Of a DNA stretch of 64,000 nucleotides, positions 34,153-47,210 are shown one piece after another (position 1 is the stretch's first letter; each line of letters starts with the position of its first letter). The position numbers and the translations under genes were made by a program. The DNA is from Nematostella vectensis. Taxonomy: Eukaryota > Cnidaria > Anthozoa > Actiniaria > Edwardsiidae. The DNA lies in contig NC_064046.1 in NCBI RefSeq assembly GCF_932526225.1, positions 15,203,408 to 15,267,407 of the forward strand, written 5' to 3'. A model generated the notes under the pieces. That model was given only the letters and a program-made list of their open reading frames with translations, searched no databases and was not told the DNA's origin.

Positions 34153-37100
34153 CTATCAGCGGGAATCGAACCCAGGTCGCTGCGTTAGTAGTCAAGTGCC
34201 CGCAACGAAAGACTAACGTGGCATTGCTGAAGAGAATTGCAATCAAAATTACTTTTAATACTATTGGTATCGTAAACTATCCCAAGCAAAGTCACCATCG
34301 GGCTGGAGGTTACATTCGGGAAAAGCTTCAGGGTTACATTCGGGAATTTGTTTTACGAGTGTAACCTCCAAAAGGTTACAATCGATAGTTTTTTTTTCGA
34401 ATGTAAATTCCAAAAAGTAACATTAGGAAAAACAAAACAGTATACTCGGAAAAAAAGGTATATCAATCTATCGAGCGCTATGCTCTTTGTTAGAATCTAC
34501 TTAATCAAGTTATTCAAGGAATCTAGTTAGTTCTTTTGTGCATAAAATATGTACAGGATCCTGAACAAAGCATGAGCACATCAAAGATGCTGAGAGTACA
34601 TAAAAATGTCCCTATACCTTCTTTTTATGTCATGACACACCAAGAACAGTATAATTAAGTATCGATATTTAAAAAAAAAAAAAAATAAAGAAAAAAAAAT
34701 AGGCTATCAGCGGGAATCGAACCCAGGTCGCTGCGTTAGTAGTCAAGTGCCCGCAACGAAAGACTAACGTGGCATTGCTGAAGAGAATTGCAATGAAAAT
34801 TACTTTTAATACTATTGGTATCGTAAACTATCCCAAGCAAAGTCACCATCGGGCTGGAGGTTACATTCGGGAAAAGCTTCAGGGTTACATTCGGGAATTT
34901 GTTTTACGAGTGTAACCTCCAAAAGGTTACAATCGATAGTTTTTTTTTTCGAATGTAAATTCCAAAAAGTAACATTAGGAAAAATAAAACAGTATACTCG
35001 GAAAAAAAGGTATATCAATCTATCGAGCGCTGTGCTCTATGTTAGAATCTACTTAATCAAGTTATCCAAGGAATCTAGTTAGTTCTTGTGTGCATAAAAT
35101 ATGTACATGATCCTGAACAAAGCATGAGCACATCAAAGATGCTGAGAGTACATAAAAATGTCCCTATACCTTCTTTTTATGTCATGACACACCAAGAACA
35201 GTATAATTAAGTATCGATATTTAAAAAAAAAATAAAGAAAAAAAAAATAGGCTATCAGCGGGAATCGAACCCAGGTCGCTGCGTTAGTAGTCAAGTGCCC
35301 GCAACGAAAGACTAACGTGGCATTGCTGAAGAGAATTGCAATCAAAATTACTTTTAATACTATTGGTATCGTAAACTATCCCAAGAAAAGTCACCATCGG
35401 ACTGGAGGTTACATTAGGGAAAAGCTTTAGGGTTACATTCGGGAATTTGTTTTACGAGTGTAACCTCCAAAAGGTTACAATCGATAATTTTTTCCTGAAT
35501 GTAAATTCCAAAAAGTAACATTAGGAAAAATAAAACAGTATACTCGGAAAAAAAGGTATATCAATCTATCGAGCGCTATGCTCTATCTTAGAATCTACAT
35601 AATCAAGTTATCCAAGGAATCTAGTTAGTTCTTGTGTGCATAAAATATGTACAGGATCCTGAACAAAGCATGAGCACATCAAAGATGCTGAGAGTACATA
35701 AAAATGTCCCTATACCTTCTTTTTATGTCATGACACACCAAGAACAGTATAATTAAGTATCGATATTTAAAAAAAAATAAAGAAAAAAAAGTAAGCTATC
35801 AGCGGGAATCGAACCTCCAAAAGGTTACAATCGATATTTTTTTTCCGAATGTAAATTCCAAAAAGTAACATTAGGAAAAATAAAACAGTATACTCGGAAA
35901 AAAAGTTATATCCATCTATCGAGCGTTATGCTCTATGTTAGAATCTACTTAATCAAGTTATCCAAGGAATCTAGTTAGTTCTTGTGTGCATAAAATATGT
36001 ACAGGATCCTGAACAAAGCATGAGCACATCAAAGATGCTGAGAGTACATAAAAATGTTCCTATACCTTCTTTTAATGTCATGACACACCAAGAACAGTAT
36101 AATTAAGTATCGATATTTAAAAAAAAATAAAGAATAAAAAAAAAAGCCTATCAGCGGGAATCGAACCCGGGTCGCTGCGTTAGTAGTCAAGTGCCCGCAA
36201 CGAAAGACTAACGTGGCATTGCTGAAGGGAATTGTAATGAAAATTACTTTTAATACTATTGGTATCGTAAACTATCCCAAGCAAAGTCACCATCGGACTG
36301 CAGGTTACATTCGGGAAAAGCTTCAGGGTTACATTCGGGAATTTGTTTTACGAGTGTAACCTCCAAAAGGTTACAATCGATAATTTTTTTACGAATGTAA
36401 ATTCCAAAAAGTAACATTAGTAAAAATAAAACAGTATACTCGGAAAAAAAGGTATATCAATCTATCGAGCGTTATGCTCTATGTTAGAATCTACTTAATC
36501 AAGTTATCCAAGGAATCTAGTTAGTTCTTGTGTGCATAAAATATGTACAGGATCCTGAACAAAGCATGAGCACATCAAAGATGCTGAGAGTACATAAAAA
36601 TGTCCCTATACCTTCTTTTTATGTCATGACACACCAAGAACAGTATAATTAAGTATCGATATTTAAAAAAAAAAATAAAGAAGAAAAAAAATAGGCTATC
36701 AGCGGGAAGCGAACCCGGGTCGCTGCGTTAGTAGTCAAGTGCCCGCAACGAAAGACTAACGTGGCATTGCTGAAGGGAATTGTAATGAAAATTACTTTCA
36801 ATACTATTGGTATCGTAAACTATCCCAAGCAAAGTCACCATCGGACTGGAGGTTACATTCGGGAAAAGCTTCAGGGTTACATTCGGGAATTTGTTTTACG
36901 AGTGTAACCTCCAAAAGGTTACAATCGATACTTTTTTTACGAATGTAAATTCCAAAAAGTAACATTAGGAAAAATAAAACAGTATACTCGGAAAAAAAGG
37001 TATATCAATCTATCGAGCGTTATGCTCTATGTTAGAATCTACTTAATCAAGTTATCCAAGGAATCTAGTTAGTTCTTGTGTGCATAAAATATGTACAGGA

Positions 37101-38144
37101 TCCTGAACAAAGCATGAGCACATCAAAGATGCTGAGAGTACATAAAAATGTCCCTATACCTTCTTTTTATGTCATGACACACCAAGAACAGTATAATTAA
37201 GTATCGATATTTAAAAAAAAAAATAAAGAAGAAAAAAAATAGGCTATCAGCGGGAAGCGAACCCGGGTCGCTGCGTTAGTAGTCAAGTGCCCGCAACGAA
37301 AGACTAACGTGGCATTGCTGAAGGGAATTGTAATGAAAATTACTTTCAATACTATTGGTATCGTAAACTATCCCAAGCAAAGTCACCATCGGACTGGAGG
37401 TTACATTCGGGAAAAGCTTCAGGGTTACATTCGGGAATTTGTTTTACGATTGTAACCTCCAAAAGGTTACAATCGATAATTTTTTTTCCGAATGTAAATT
37501 CCAAAAAGTAACATTAGGAAAAATAAAACAGTATACTCGGAAAAAAAGGTATATCAATCTATCGAGCGCTATGCTCTATGTTAGAATCTACTTAATCAAG
37601 TTATCCAAGGAATCTAGTTAGTTCTTGTGTGCATAAAATATGTACATGATCCTGAACAAAGCATGAGCACATCAAAGATGCTGAGAGTACATAAAAATGT
37701 CCCTATACCTTCTTTTTATGTCATGACACACCAAGAACAGTATAATTAAGTATCGATATTAAAAAAAAAAAATAAAGAAAAAAAAGTAAGCTATCAGCGG
37801 GAATCGAACCTCCAAAAGGTTACAATCGATATTTTTTTTCCGAATGTAAATTCCAAAAATTAACATTAGGAAAAATAAAACAGTATACTCGGAAAAAAAG
37901 GTATATCAATCTATCGAGCGTTATGCTCTATGTTAGAATCTACTTAATCGAGTTATCCATGGAATCTAGCTAGTTCTTGTGTGCATAAAACATGTACAGG
38001 ATCCTGAACAAATCATGAGTACATCAAAGATGCTGAGAGTACATAAAAATGTTCCTATACCTTCTTTTTATGTCATGACACAACAAGAACAGTATAATTA
38101 AGTGTCGATATTTAAAAAATAAAAAATAAAGAAAAAAAAATAGG
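34153..38144 (+). repeat. HOR 3.99 kb (8 units), copy 1
   Basis: Units at 34153, 34704, 35252, 35796 (short), 36148, 36696, 37244 and 37791 (short). Markers: GCAATCAAAATT (34153), GAGCGCTGTGCTC (34704), ACATTAGGG with TACATAATC (35252), AAGTTATATCC (35796), ACTGCAGGTTAC (36148), GATACTTTTTTTACG (36696), ACGATTGTAACC (37244), TTATCCATGGAATCTAGC (37791). Confidence 0.95.
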
Positions 38145-41100
38145 CTATCAGCGGGAATCGAACCCAGGTCGCTGCGTTAGTAGTCAAGTGCCCGCAACGA
38201 AAGACTAACGTGGCATTGCTGAAGAGAATTGCAATCAAAATTACTTTTAATACTATTGGTATCGTAAACTATCCCAAGCAAAGTCACCATCGGGCTGGAG
38301 GTTACATTCGGGAAAAGCTTTAGGGTTACATTCGGGAATTTGTTTTACGAGTGTAACCTCCAAAAGGTTACAATCGATAGTTTTTTTTCGAATGTAAATT
38401 CCAAAAAGTAACATTAGGAAAAACAAAACAGTATACTCGGAAAAAAAGGTATATCAATCTATCGAGCGCTATGCTCTTTGTTGGAATCTACTTAATCAAG
38501 TTATTCAAGGAATCTAGTTAGTTCTTGTGTGCATAAAATATGTACAGGATCCTGAACAAAGCATGAGCACATCAAAGATGCTGAGAGTACATAAAAATGT
38601 CCCTATACCTTCTTTTTATGTCATGACACACCAAGAACAGTATAATTAAGTATCGATATTTAAAAAAAAAAAATAAAGAAAAAAAAATAGGCTATCAGCG
38701 GGAATCGAACCCAGGTCGCTGCGTTAGTAGTCAAGTGCCCGCAACGAAAGACTAACGTGGCATTGCTGAAGAGAATTGCAATGAAAATTACTTTTAATAC
38801 TATTGGTATCGTAAACTATCCCAAGCAAAGTCACCATCGGGCTGGAGGTTACATTCGGGAAAAGCTTCAGGGTTACATTCGGGAATTTGTTTTACGAGTG
38901 TAACCTCCAAAAGGTTACAATCGATAGTTTTTTTTTTCGAATGTAAATTCCAAAAAGTAACATTAGGAAAAATAAAACAGTATACTCGGAAAAAAAGGTA
39001 TATCAATCTATCGAGCGCTGTGCTCTATGTTAGAATCTACTTAATCAAGTTATCCAAGGAATCTAGTTAGTTCTTGTGTGCATAAAATATGTACATGATC
39101 CTGAACAAAGCATGAGCACATCAAAGATGCTGAGAGTACATAAAAATGTCCCTATACCTTCTTTTTATGTCATGACACACCAAGAACAGTATAATTAAGT
39201 ATCGATATTTAAAAAAAAAATAAAGAAGAAAAAAAATAGGCTATCAGCGGGAAGCGAACCCGGGTCGCTGCGTTAGTAGTCAAGTGCCCGCAACGAAAGA
39301 CTAACGTGGCATTGCTGAAGGGAATTGTAATGAAAATTACTTTCAATACTATTGGTATCGTAAACTATCCCAAGAAAAGTCACCATCGGACTGGAGGTTA
39401 CATTAGGGAAAAGCTTTAGGGTTACATTCGGGAATTTGTTTTACGAGTGTAACCTCCAAAAGGTTACAATCGATAATTTTTTCCTGAATGTAAATTCCAA
39501 AAAGTAACATTAGGAAAAATAAAACAGTATACTCGGAAAAAAAGGTATATAAATCTATCGAGCGCTATGCTCTATCTTAGAATCTACATAATCAAGTTAT
39601 CCAAGGAATCTAGTTAGTTCTTGTGTGCATAAAATATGTACAGGATCCTGAACAAAGCATGAGCACATCAAAGATGCTGAGAGTACATAAAAATGTCCCT
39701 ATACCTTCTTTTTATGTCATGACACACCAAGAACAGTATAATTAAGTATCGATATTTAAAAAAAAATAAAGAAAAAAAAGTAAGCTATCAGCGGGAATCG
39801 AACCTCCAAAAGGTTACAATCGATATTTTTTTTCCGAATGTAAATTCCAAAAAGTAACATTAGGAAAAATAAAACAGTATACTCGGAAAAAAAGTTATAT
39901 CCATCTATCGAGCGTTATGCTCTATGTTAGAATCTACTTAATCAAGTTATCCAAGGAATCTAGTTAGTTCTTGTGTGCATAAAATATGTACAGGATCCTG
40001 AACAAAGCATGAGCACATCAAAGATGCTGAGAGTACATAAAAATGTTCCTATACCTTCTTTTAATGTCATGACACACCAAGAACAGTATAATTAAGTATC
40101 GATATTTAAAAAAAAATAAAGAATAAAAAAAAAAGCCTATCAGCGGGAATCGAACCCGGGTCGCTGCGTTAGTAGTCAAGTGCCCGCAACGAAAGACTAA
40201 CGTGGCATTGCTGAAGGGAATTGTAATGAAAATTACTTTTAATACTATTGGTATCGTAAACTATCCCAAGCAAAGTCACCATCGGACTGCAGGTTACATT
40301 CGGGAAAAGCTTCAGGGTTACATTCGGGAATTTGTTTTACGAGTGTAACCTCCAAAAGGTTACAATCGATAATTTTTTTACGAATGTAAATTCCAAAAAG
40401 TAACATTAGGAAAAATAAAACAGTATACTCGGAAAAAAAGGTATATCAATCTATCGAGCGTTATGCTCTATGTTAGAATCTACTTAATCAAGTTATCCAA
40501 GGAATCTAGTTAGTTCTTGTGTGCATAAAATATGTACAGGATCCTGAACAAAGCATGAGCACATCAAAGATGCTGAGAGTACATAAAAATGTCCCTATAC
40601 CTTCTTTTTATGTCATGACACACCAAGAACAGTATAATTAAGTATCGATATTTAAAAAAAAAAATAAAGAAGAAAAAAAATAGGCTATCAGCGGGAAGCG
40701 AACCCGGGTCGCTGCGTTAGTAGTCAAGTGCCCGCAACGAAAGACTAACGTGGCATTGCTAAAGGGAATTGTAATGAAAATTACTTTCAATACTATTGGT
40801 ATCGTAAACTATCCCAAGCAAAGTCACCATCGGACTGGAGGTTACATTCGGGAAAAGCTTCAGGGTTACATTCGGGAATTTGTTTTACGAGTGTAACCTC
40901 CAAAAGGTTACAATCGATAATTTTTTTACGAATGTAAATTCCAAAAAGTAACATTAGGAAAAATAAAACAGTATACTCGGAAAAAAAGGTATATCAATCT
41001 ATCGAGCGTTATGCTCTATGTTAGAATCTACTTAATCAAGTTATCCAAGGAATCTAGTTAGTTCTTGTGTGCATAAAATATGTACAGGATCCTGAACAAA

Positions 41101-42133
41101 GCATGAGCACATCAAAGATGCTGAGAGTACATAAAAATGTCCCTATACCTTCTTTTTATGTCATGACACACCAAGAACAGTATAATTAAGTATCGATATT
41201 TAAAAAAAAAAATAAAGAAGAAAAAAAATAGGCTATCAGCGGGAAGCGAACCCGGGTCGCTGCGTTAGTAGTCAAGTGCCCGCAACGAAAGACTAACGTG
41301 GCATTGCTGAAGGGAATTGTAATGAAAATTACTTTCAATACTATTGGTATCGTAAACTATCCCAAGCAAAGTCACCATCGGACTGGAGGTTACATTCGGG
41401 AAAAGCTTCAGGGTTACATTCGGGAATTTGTTTTACGATTGTAACATCCAAAAGGTTACAATCGATAATTTTTTTTCCGAATGTAAATTCCAAAAAGTAA
41501 CATTAGGAAAAATAAAACAGTATACTCGGAAAAAAAGGTATATCAATCTATCGAGCGCTATGCTCTATGTTAGAATCTACTTAATCAAGTTATCCAAGGA
41601 ATCTAGTTAGTTCTTGTGTGCATAAAATATGTACATGATCCTGAACAAAGCATGAGCACATCAAAGATGCTGAGAGTACATAAAAATGTCCCTATACCTT
41701 CTTTTTATGTCATGACACACCAAGAACAGTATAATTAAGTATCGATATTAAAAAAAAAAAATAAAGAAAAAAAAGTAAGCTATCAGCGGGAATCGAACCT
41801 CCAAAAGGTTACAATCGATATTTTTTTTCCGAATGTAAATTCCAAAAATTAACATTAGGAAAAATAAAACAGTATACTCGGAAAAAAAGGTATATCAATC
41901 TATCCAGCGTTATGCTCTATGTTAGAATCTACTTAATCAAGTTATCCATGGAATCTAGCTAGTTCTTGTGTGCATAAAACATGTACAGGATCCTGAACAA
42001 ATCATGAGTACATCAAAGATGCTGAGAGTACATAAAAATGTTCCTATACCTTCTTTTTATGTCATGACACAACAAGAACAGTATAATTAAGTGTCGATAT
42101 TTAAAAAATAAAAAATAAAGAAAAAAAAATAGG
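38145..42133 (+). repeat. HOR 3.99 kb (8 units), copy 2
   Basis: Units at 38145, 38692, 39241, 39785 (short), 40137, 40685, 41233 and 41780 (short), each about 3989 bp after its partner. The unit at 39241 has an X-type start (GGGAAGCGAACCCGG) where copy 1 has AATCGAACCCAGG, so its left end was replaced. Private variants: GCTAAAGGG near 40759 and GTAACATCC near 41442. Confidence 0.95.
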
Positions 42134-43227
42134 CTATCAGCGGGAATCGAACCCAGGTCGCTGCGTTAGTAGTCAAGTGCCCGCAACGAAAGACTAACGT
42201 GGCATTGCTGAAGAGAATTGCAATCAAAATTACTTTTAATACTATTGGTATCGTAAACTATCCCAAGCAAAGTCACCATCGGGCTGGAGGTTACATTCGG
42301 GAAAAGCTTTAGGGTTACATTCGGGAATTTGTTTTACGAGTGTAACCTCCAAAAGGTTACAATCGATAGTTTTTTTTCGAATGTAAATTCCAAAAAGTAA
42401 CATTAGGAAAAACAAAACAGTATACTCGGAAAAAAAGGTATATCGATCTATCGAGCGCTATGCTCTTTGTTGGAATCTACTTAATCAAGTTATTCAAGGA
42501 ATCTAGTTAGTTCTTGTGTGCATAAAATATGTACAGGATCCTGAACAAAGCATGAGCACATCAAAGATGCTGAGAGTACATAAAAATGTCCCTATACCTT
42601 CTTTTTATGTCATGACACACCAAGAACAGTATAATTAAGTATCGATATTTAAAAAAAAAAAATAAAGAAAAAAAAATAGGCTATCAGCGGGAATCGAACC
42701 CAGGTCGCTGCGTTAGTAGTCAAGTGCCCGCAACGAAAGACTAACGTGGCATTGCTGAAGAGAATTGCAATGAAAATTACTTTTAATACTATTGGTATCG
42801 TAAACTATCCCAAGCAAAGTCACCATCGGGCTGGAGGTTACATTCGGGAAAAGCTTCAGGGTTACATTCGGGAATTTGTTTTACGAGTGTAACCTCCAAA
42901 AGGTTACAATCGATAGTTTTTTTTTCGAATGTAAATTCCAAAAAGTAACATTAGGAAAAATAAAACAGTATACTCGGAAAAAAAGGTATATCAATCTATC
43001 GAGCGCTGTGCTCTATGTTAGAATCTACTTAATCAAGTTATCCAAGGAATCTAGTTAGTTCTTGTGTGCATAAAATATGTACATGATCCTGAACAAAGCA
43101 TGAGCACATCAAAGATGCTGAGAGTACATAAAAATGTCCCTATACCTTCTTTTTATGTCATGACACACCAAGAACAGTATAATTAAGTATCGATATTTAA
43201 AAAAAAAATAAAGAAAAAAAAAATAGG
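42134..43227 (+). repeat. HOR 3.99 kb, partial third copy (2 units)
   Basis: Units at 42134 and 42681 correspond to 38145 and 38692. The series then changes to a 4-unit period. Confidence 0.93.
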
Positions 43228-45218
43228 CTATCAGCGGGAATCGAACCCAGGTCGCTGCGTTAGTAGTCAAGTGCCCGCAACGAAAGACTAACGTGGCATT
43301 GCTGAAGGGAATTGTAATGAAAATTACTTTTAATACTATTGGTATCGTAAACTATCCCAAGAAAAGTCACCATCGGACTGGAGGTTACATTAGGGAAAAG
43401 CTTTAGGGTTACATTCGGGAATTTGTTTTACGAGTGTAACCTCCAAAAGGTTACAATCGATAATTTTTTCCTGAATGTAAATTCCAAAAAGTAACATTAG
43501 GAAAAATAAAACAGTATACTCGGAAAAAAAGGTATATCAATCTATCGAGCGCTATGCTCTATCTTAGAATCTACATAATCAAGTTATCCAAGGAATCTAG
43601 TTAGTTCTTGTGTGCATAAAATATGTACAGGATCCTGAACAAAGCATGAGCACATCAAAGATGCTGAGAGTACATAAAAATGTCCCTATACCTTCTTTTT
43701 ATGTCATGACACACCAAGAACAGTATAATTAAGTATCGATATTTAAAAAAAAATAAAGAAAAAAAAGTAAGCTATCAGCGGGAATCGAACCTCCAAAAGG
43801 TTACAATCGATATTTTTTTTCCGAATGTAAATTCCAAAAAGTAACATTAGGAAAAATAAAACAGTATACTCGGAAAAAAAGTTATATCCATCTATCGAGC
43901 GTTATGCTCTATGTTAGAATCTACTTAATCAAGTTATCCAAGGAATCTAGTTAGTTCTTGTGTGCATAAAATATGTACAGGATCCTGAACAAAGCATGAG
44001 CACATCAAAGATGCTGAGAGTACATAAAAATGTTCCTATACCTTCTTTTAATGTCATGACACACCAAGAACAGTATAATTAGGTATCGATATTTAAAAAA
44101 CAATAAAGAATAAAAAAAAAAGCCTATCAGCGGGAATCGAACCCGGGTCGCTGCGTTAGTAGTCAAGTGCCCGCAACGAAAGACTAACGTGGCATTGCTG
44201 AAGGGAATTGTAATGAAAATTACTTTAAATACTATTGGTATCGTAAACTATCCCAAGCAAAGTCACCATCGGACTGCAGGTTACATTCGGGAAAAGCTTC
44301 AGGGTTACATTCGGGAATTTGTTTTACGAGTGTAACCTCCAAAAGGTTACAATCGATAATTTTTTTACGAATGTAAATTCCAAAAAGTAACATTAGGAAA
44401 AATAAAACAGTATACTCGGAAAAAAAGGTATATCAATCTATCGAGCGTTATGCTCTATGTTAGAATCTACTTAATCAAGTTATCCAAGGAATCTAGTTAG
44501 TTCTTGTGTGCATAAAATATGTACAGGATCCTGAACAAAGCATGAGCACATCAAAGATGCTGAGAGTACATAAAAATGTCCCTATACCTTCTTTTTATGT
44601 CATGACACACCAAGAACAGTATAATTAAGTATCGATATTTAAAAAAAAAAATAAAGAAGAAAAAAAATAGGCTATCAGCGGGAAGCGAACCCGGGTCGCT
44701 GCGTTAGTAGTCAAGTGCCCGCAACGAAAGACTAACGTGGCATTGCTGAAGGGAATTGTAATGAAAATTACTTTCAATACTATTGGTATCGTAAACTATC
44801 CCAAGCAAAGTCACCATCGGACTGGAGGTTACATTCGGGAAAAGCTTCAGGGTTACATTCGGGAATTTGTTTTACGAGTGTAACCTCCAAAAGGTTACAA
44901 TCGATAATTTTTTTTCCGAATGTAAATTCCAAAAAGTAACATTAGGAAAAATAAAACAGTATACTCGGAAAAAAAGGTATATCAATCTATCGAGCGCTGT
45001 GCTCTATGTTAGAATCTACTTAATCAAGTTATCCAAGGAATCTAGTTAGTTCTTGTGTGCATAAAATATGTACATGATCCTGAACAAAGCATGAGCACAT
45101 CAAAGATGCTGAGAGTACATAAAAATGTCCCTATACCTTCTTTTTATGTCATGACACACCAAGAACAGTATAATTAAGTATCGATATTTAAAAAAAAAAT
45201 AAAGAAAAAAAAAATAGG
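43228..45218 (+). repeat. HOR 1.99 kb (4 units), copy 1
   Basis: Units at 43228 (AACCCAGG, ACATTAGGG), 43772 (short), 44124 (CTTTAAATAC, ACTGCAGG) and 44672 (GGGAAGCGAACC, CGCTGTGCTC). This is the 8-unit HOR with four units removed: the chimeric fourth unit joins the X-type start to the CGCTGTGCTC end. Confidence 0.95.
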
Positions 45219-47210
45219 CTATCAGCGGGAATCGAACCCAGGTCGCTGCGTTAGTAGTCAAGTGCCCGCAACGAAAGACTAACGTGGCATTGCTGAAGGG
45301 AATTGTAATGAAAATTACTTTTAATACTATTGGTATCGTAAACTATCCCAAGAAAAGTCACCATCGGACTGGAGGTTACATTAGGGAAAAGCTTTAGGGT
45401 TACATTCGGGAATTTGTTTTACGAGTGTAACCTCCAAAAGGTTACAATCGATAATTTTTTCCTGAATGTAAATTCCAAAAAGTAACATTAGGAAAAATAA
45501 AACAGTATACTCGGAAAAAAAGGTATATCAATCTATCGAGCGCTATGCTCTATCTTAGAATCTACATAATCAAGTTATCCAAGGAATCTAGTTAGTTCTT
45601 GTGTGCATAAAATATGTACAGGATCCTGAACAAAGCATGAGCACATCAAAGATGCTGAGAGTACATAAAAATGTCCCTATACCTTCTTTTTATGTCATGA
45701 CACACCAAGAACAGTATAATTAAGTATCGATATTTAAAAAAAAAATAAAGAAAAAAAAGTAAGCTATCAGCGGGAATCGAACCTCCAAAAGGTTACAATC
45801 GATATTTTTTTTCCGAATGTAAATTCCAAAAAGTAACATTAGGAAAAATAAAACAGTATACTCGGAAAAAAAGTTATATCCATCTATCGAGCGTTATGCT
45901 CTATGTTAGAATCTACTTAATCAAGTTATCCAAGGAATCTAGTTAGTTCTTGTGTGCATAAAATATGTACAGGATCCTGAACAAAGCATGAGCACATCAA
46001 AGATGCTGAGAGTACATAAAAAAGTTCCTATACCTTCTTTTAATGTCATGACACACCAAGAACAGTATAATTAGGTATCGATATTTAAAAAACAATAAAG
46101 AATAAAAAAAAAAGCCTATCAGCGGGAATCGAACCCGGGTCGCTGCGTTAGTAGTCAAGTGCCCGCAACGAAAGACTAACGTGGCATTGCTGAAGGGAAT
46201 TGTAATGAAAATTACTTTAAATACTATTGGTATCGTAAACTATCCCAAGCAAAGTCACCATCGGACTGCAGGTTACATTCGGGAAAAGCTTCAGGGTTAC
46301 ATTCGGGAATTTGTTTTACGAGTGTAACCTCCAAAAGGTTACAATCGATAATTTTTTTACGAATGTAAATTCCAAAAAGTAACATTAGGAAAAATAAAAC
46401 AGTATACTCGGAAAAAAAGGTATATCAATCTATCGAGCGTTATGCTCTATGTTAGAATCTACTTAATCAAGTTATCCAAGGAATCTAGTTAGTTCTTGTG
46501 TGCATAAAATATGTACAGGATCCTGAACAAAGCATGAGCACATCAAAGATGCTGAGAGTACATAAAAATGTCCCTATACCTTCTTTTTATGTCATGACAC
46601 ACCAAGAACAGTATAATTAAGTATCGATATTTAAAAAAAAAAATAAAGAAGAAAAAAAATAGGCTATCAGCGGGAAGCGAACCCGGGTCGCTGCGTTAGT
46701 AGTCAAGTGCCCGCAACGAAAGACTAACGTGGCATTGCTGAAGGGAATTGTAATGAAAATTACTTTCAATACTATTGGTATCGTAAACTATCCCAAGCAA
46801 AGTCACCATCGGACTGGAGGTTACATTCGGGAAAAGCTTCAGGGTTACATTCGGGAATTTGTTTTACGAGTGTAACCTCCAAAAGGTTACAATCGATAAT
46901 TTTTTTTCCGAATGTAAATTCCAAAAAGTAACATTAGGAAAAATAAAACAGTATACTCGGAAAAAAAGGTATATCAATCTATCGAGCGCTGTGCTCTATG
47001 TTAGAATCTACTTAATCAAGTTATCCAAGGAATCTAGTTAGTTCTTGTGTGCATAAAATATGTACATGATCCTGAACAAAGCATGAGCACATCAAAGATG
47101 CTGAGAGTACATAAAAATGTCCCTATACCTTCTTTTTATGTCATGACACACCAAGAACAGTATAATTAAGTATCGATATTTAAAAAAAAAATAAAGAAAA
47201 AAAAAATAGG
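45219..47210 (+). repeat. HOR 1.99 kb (4 units), copy 2
   Basis: Units at 45219, 45764 (short), 46116 and 46664, each 1991-1992 bp after copy 1 and almost identical. A new private variant, AAAAAAGTTCC near 46020, appears here and is kept in the next copies. Confidence 0.95.

Larger units (their letters stand above)
34880..44998 (+). repeat. Ten-kb segmental duplication, left copy
   Basis: Unit by unit it matches 51920-62040 at an offset of 17040-17042 bp. Shared rare variants prove common origin: GATACTTTTTTTACG (36928 and 53968), TAATCGAGTTATCCATGG (37946 and 54987) and GCTAAAGGG (40759 and 57800). Confidence 0.92.
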
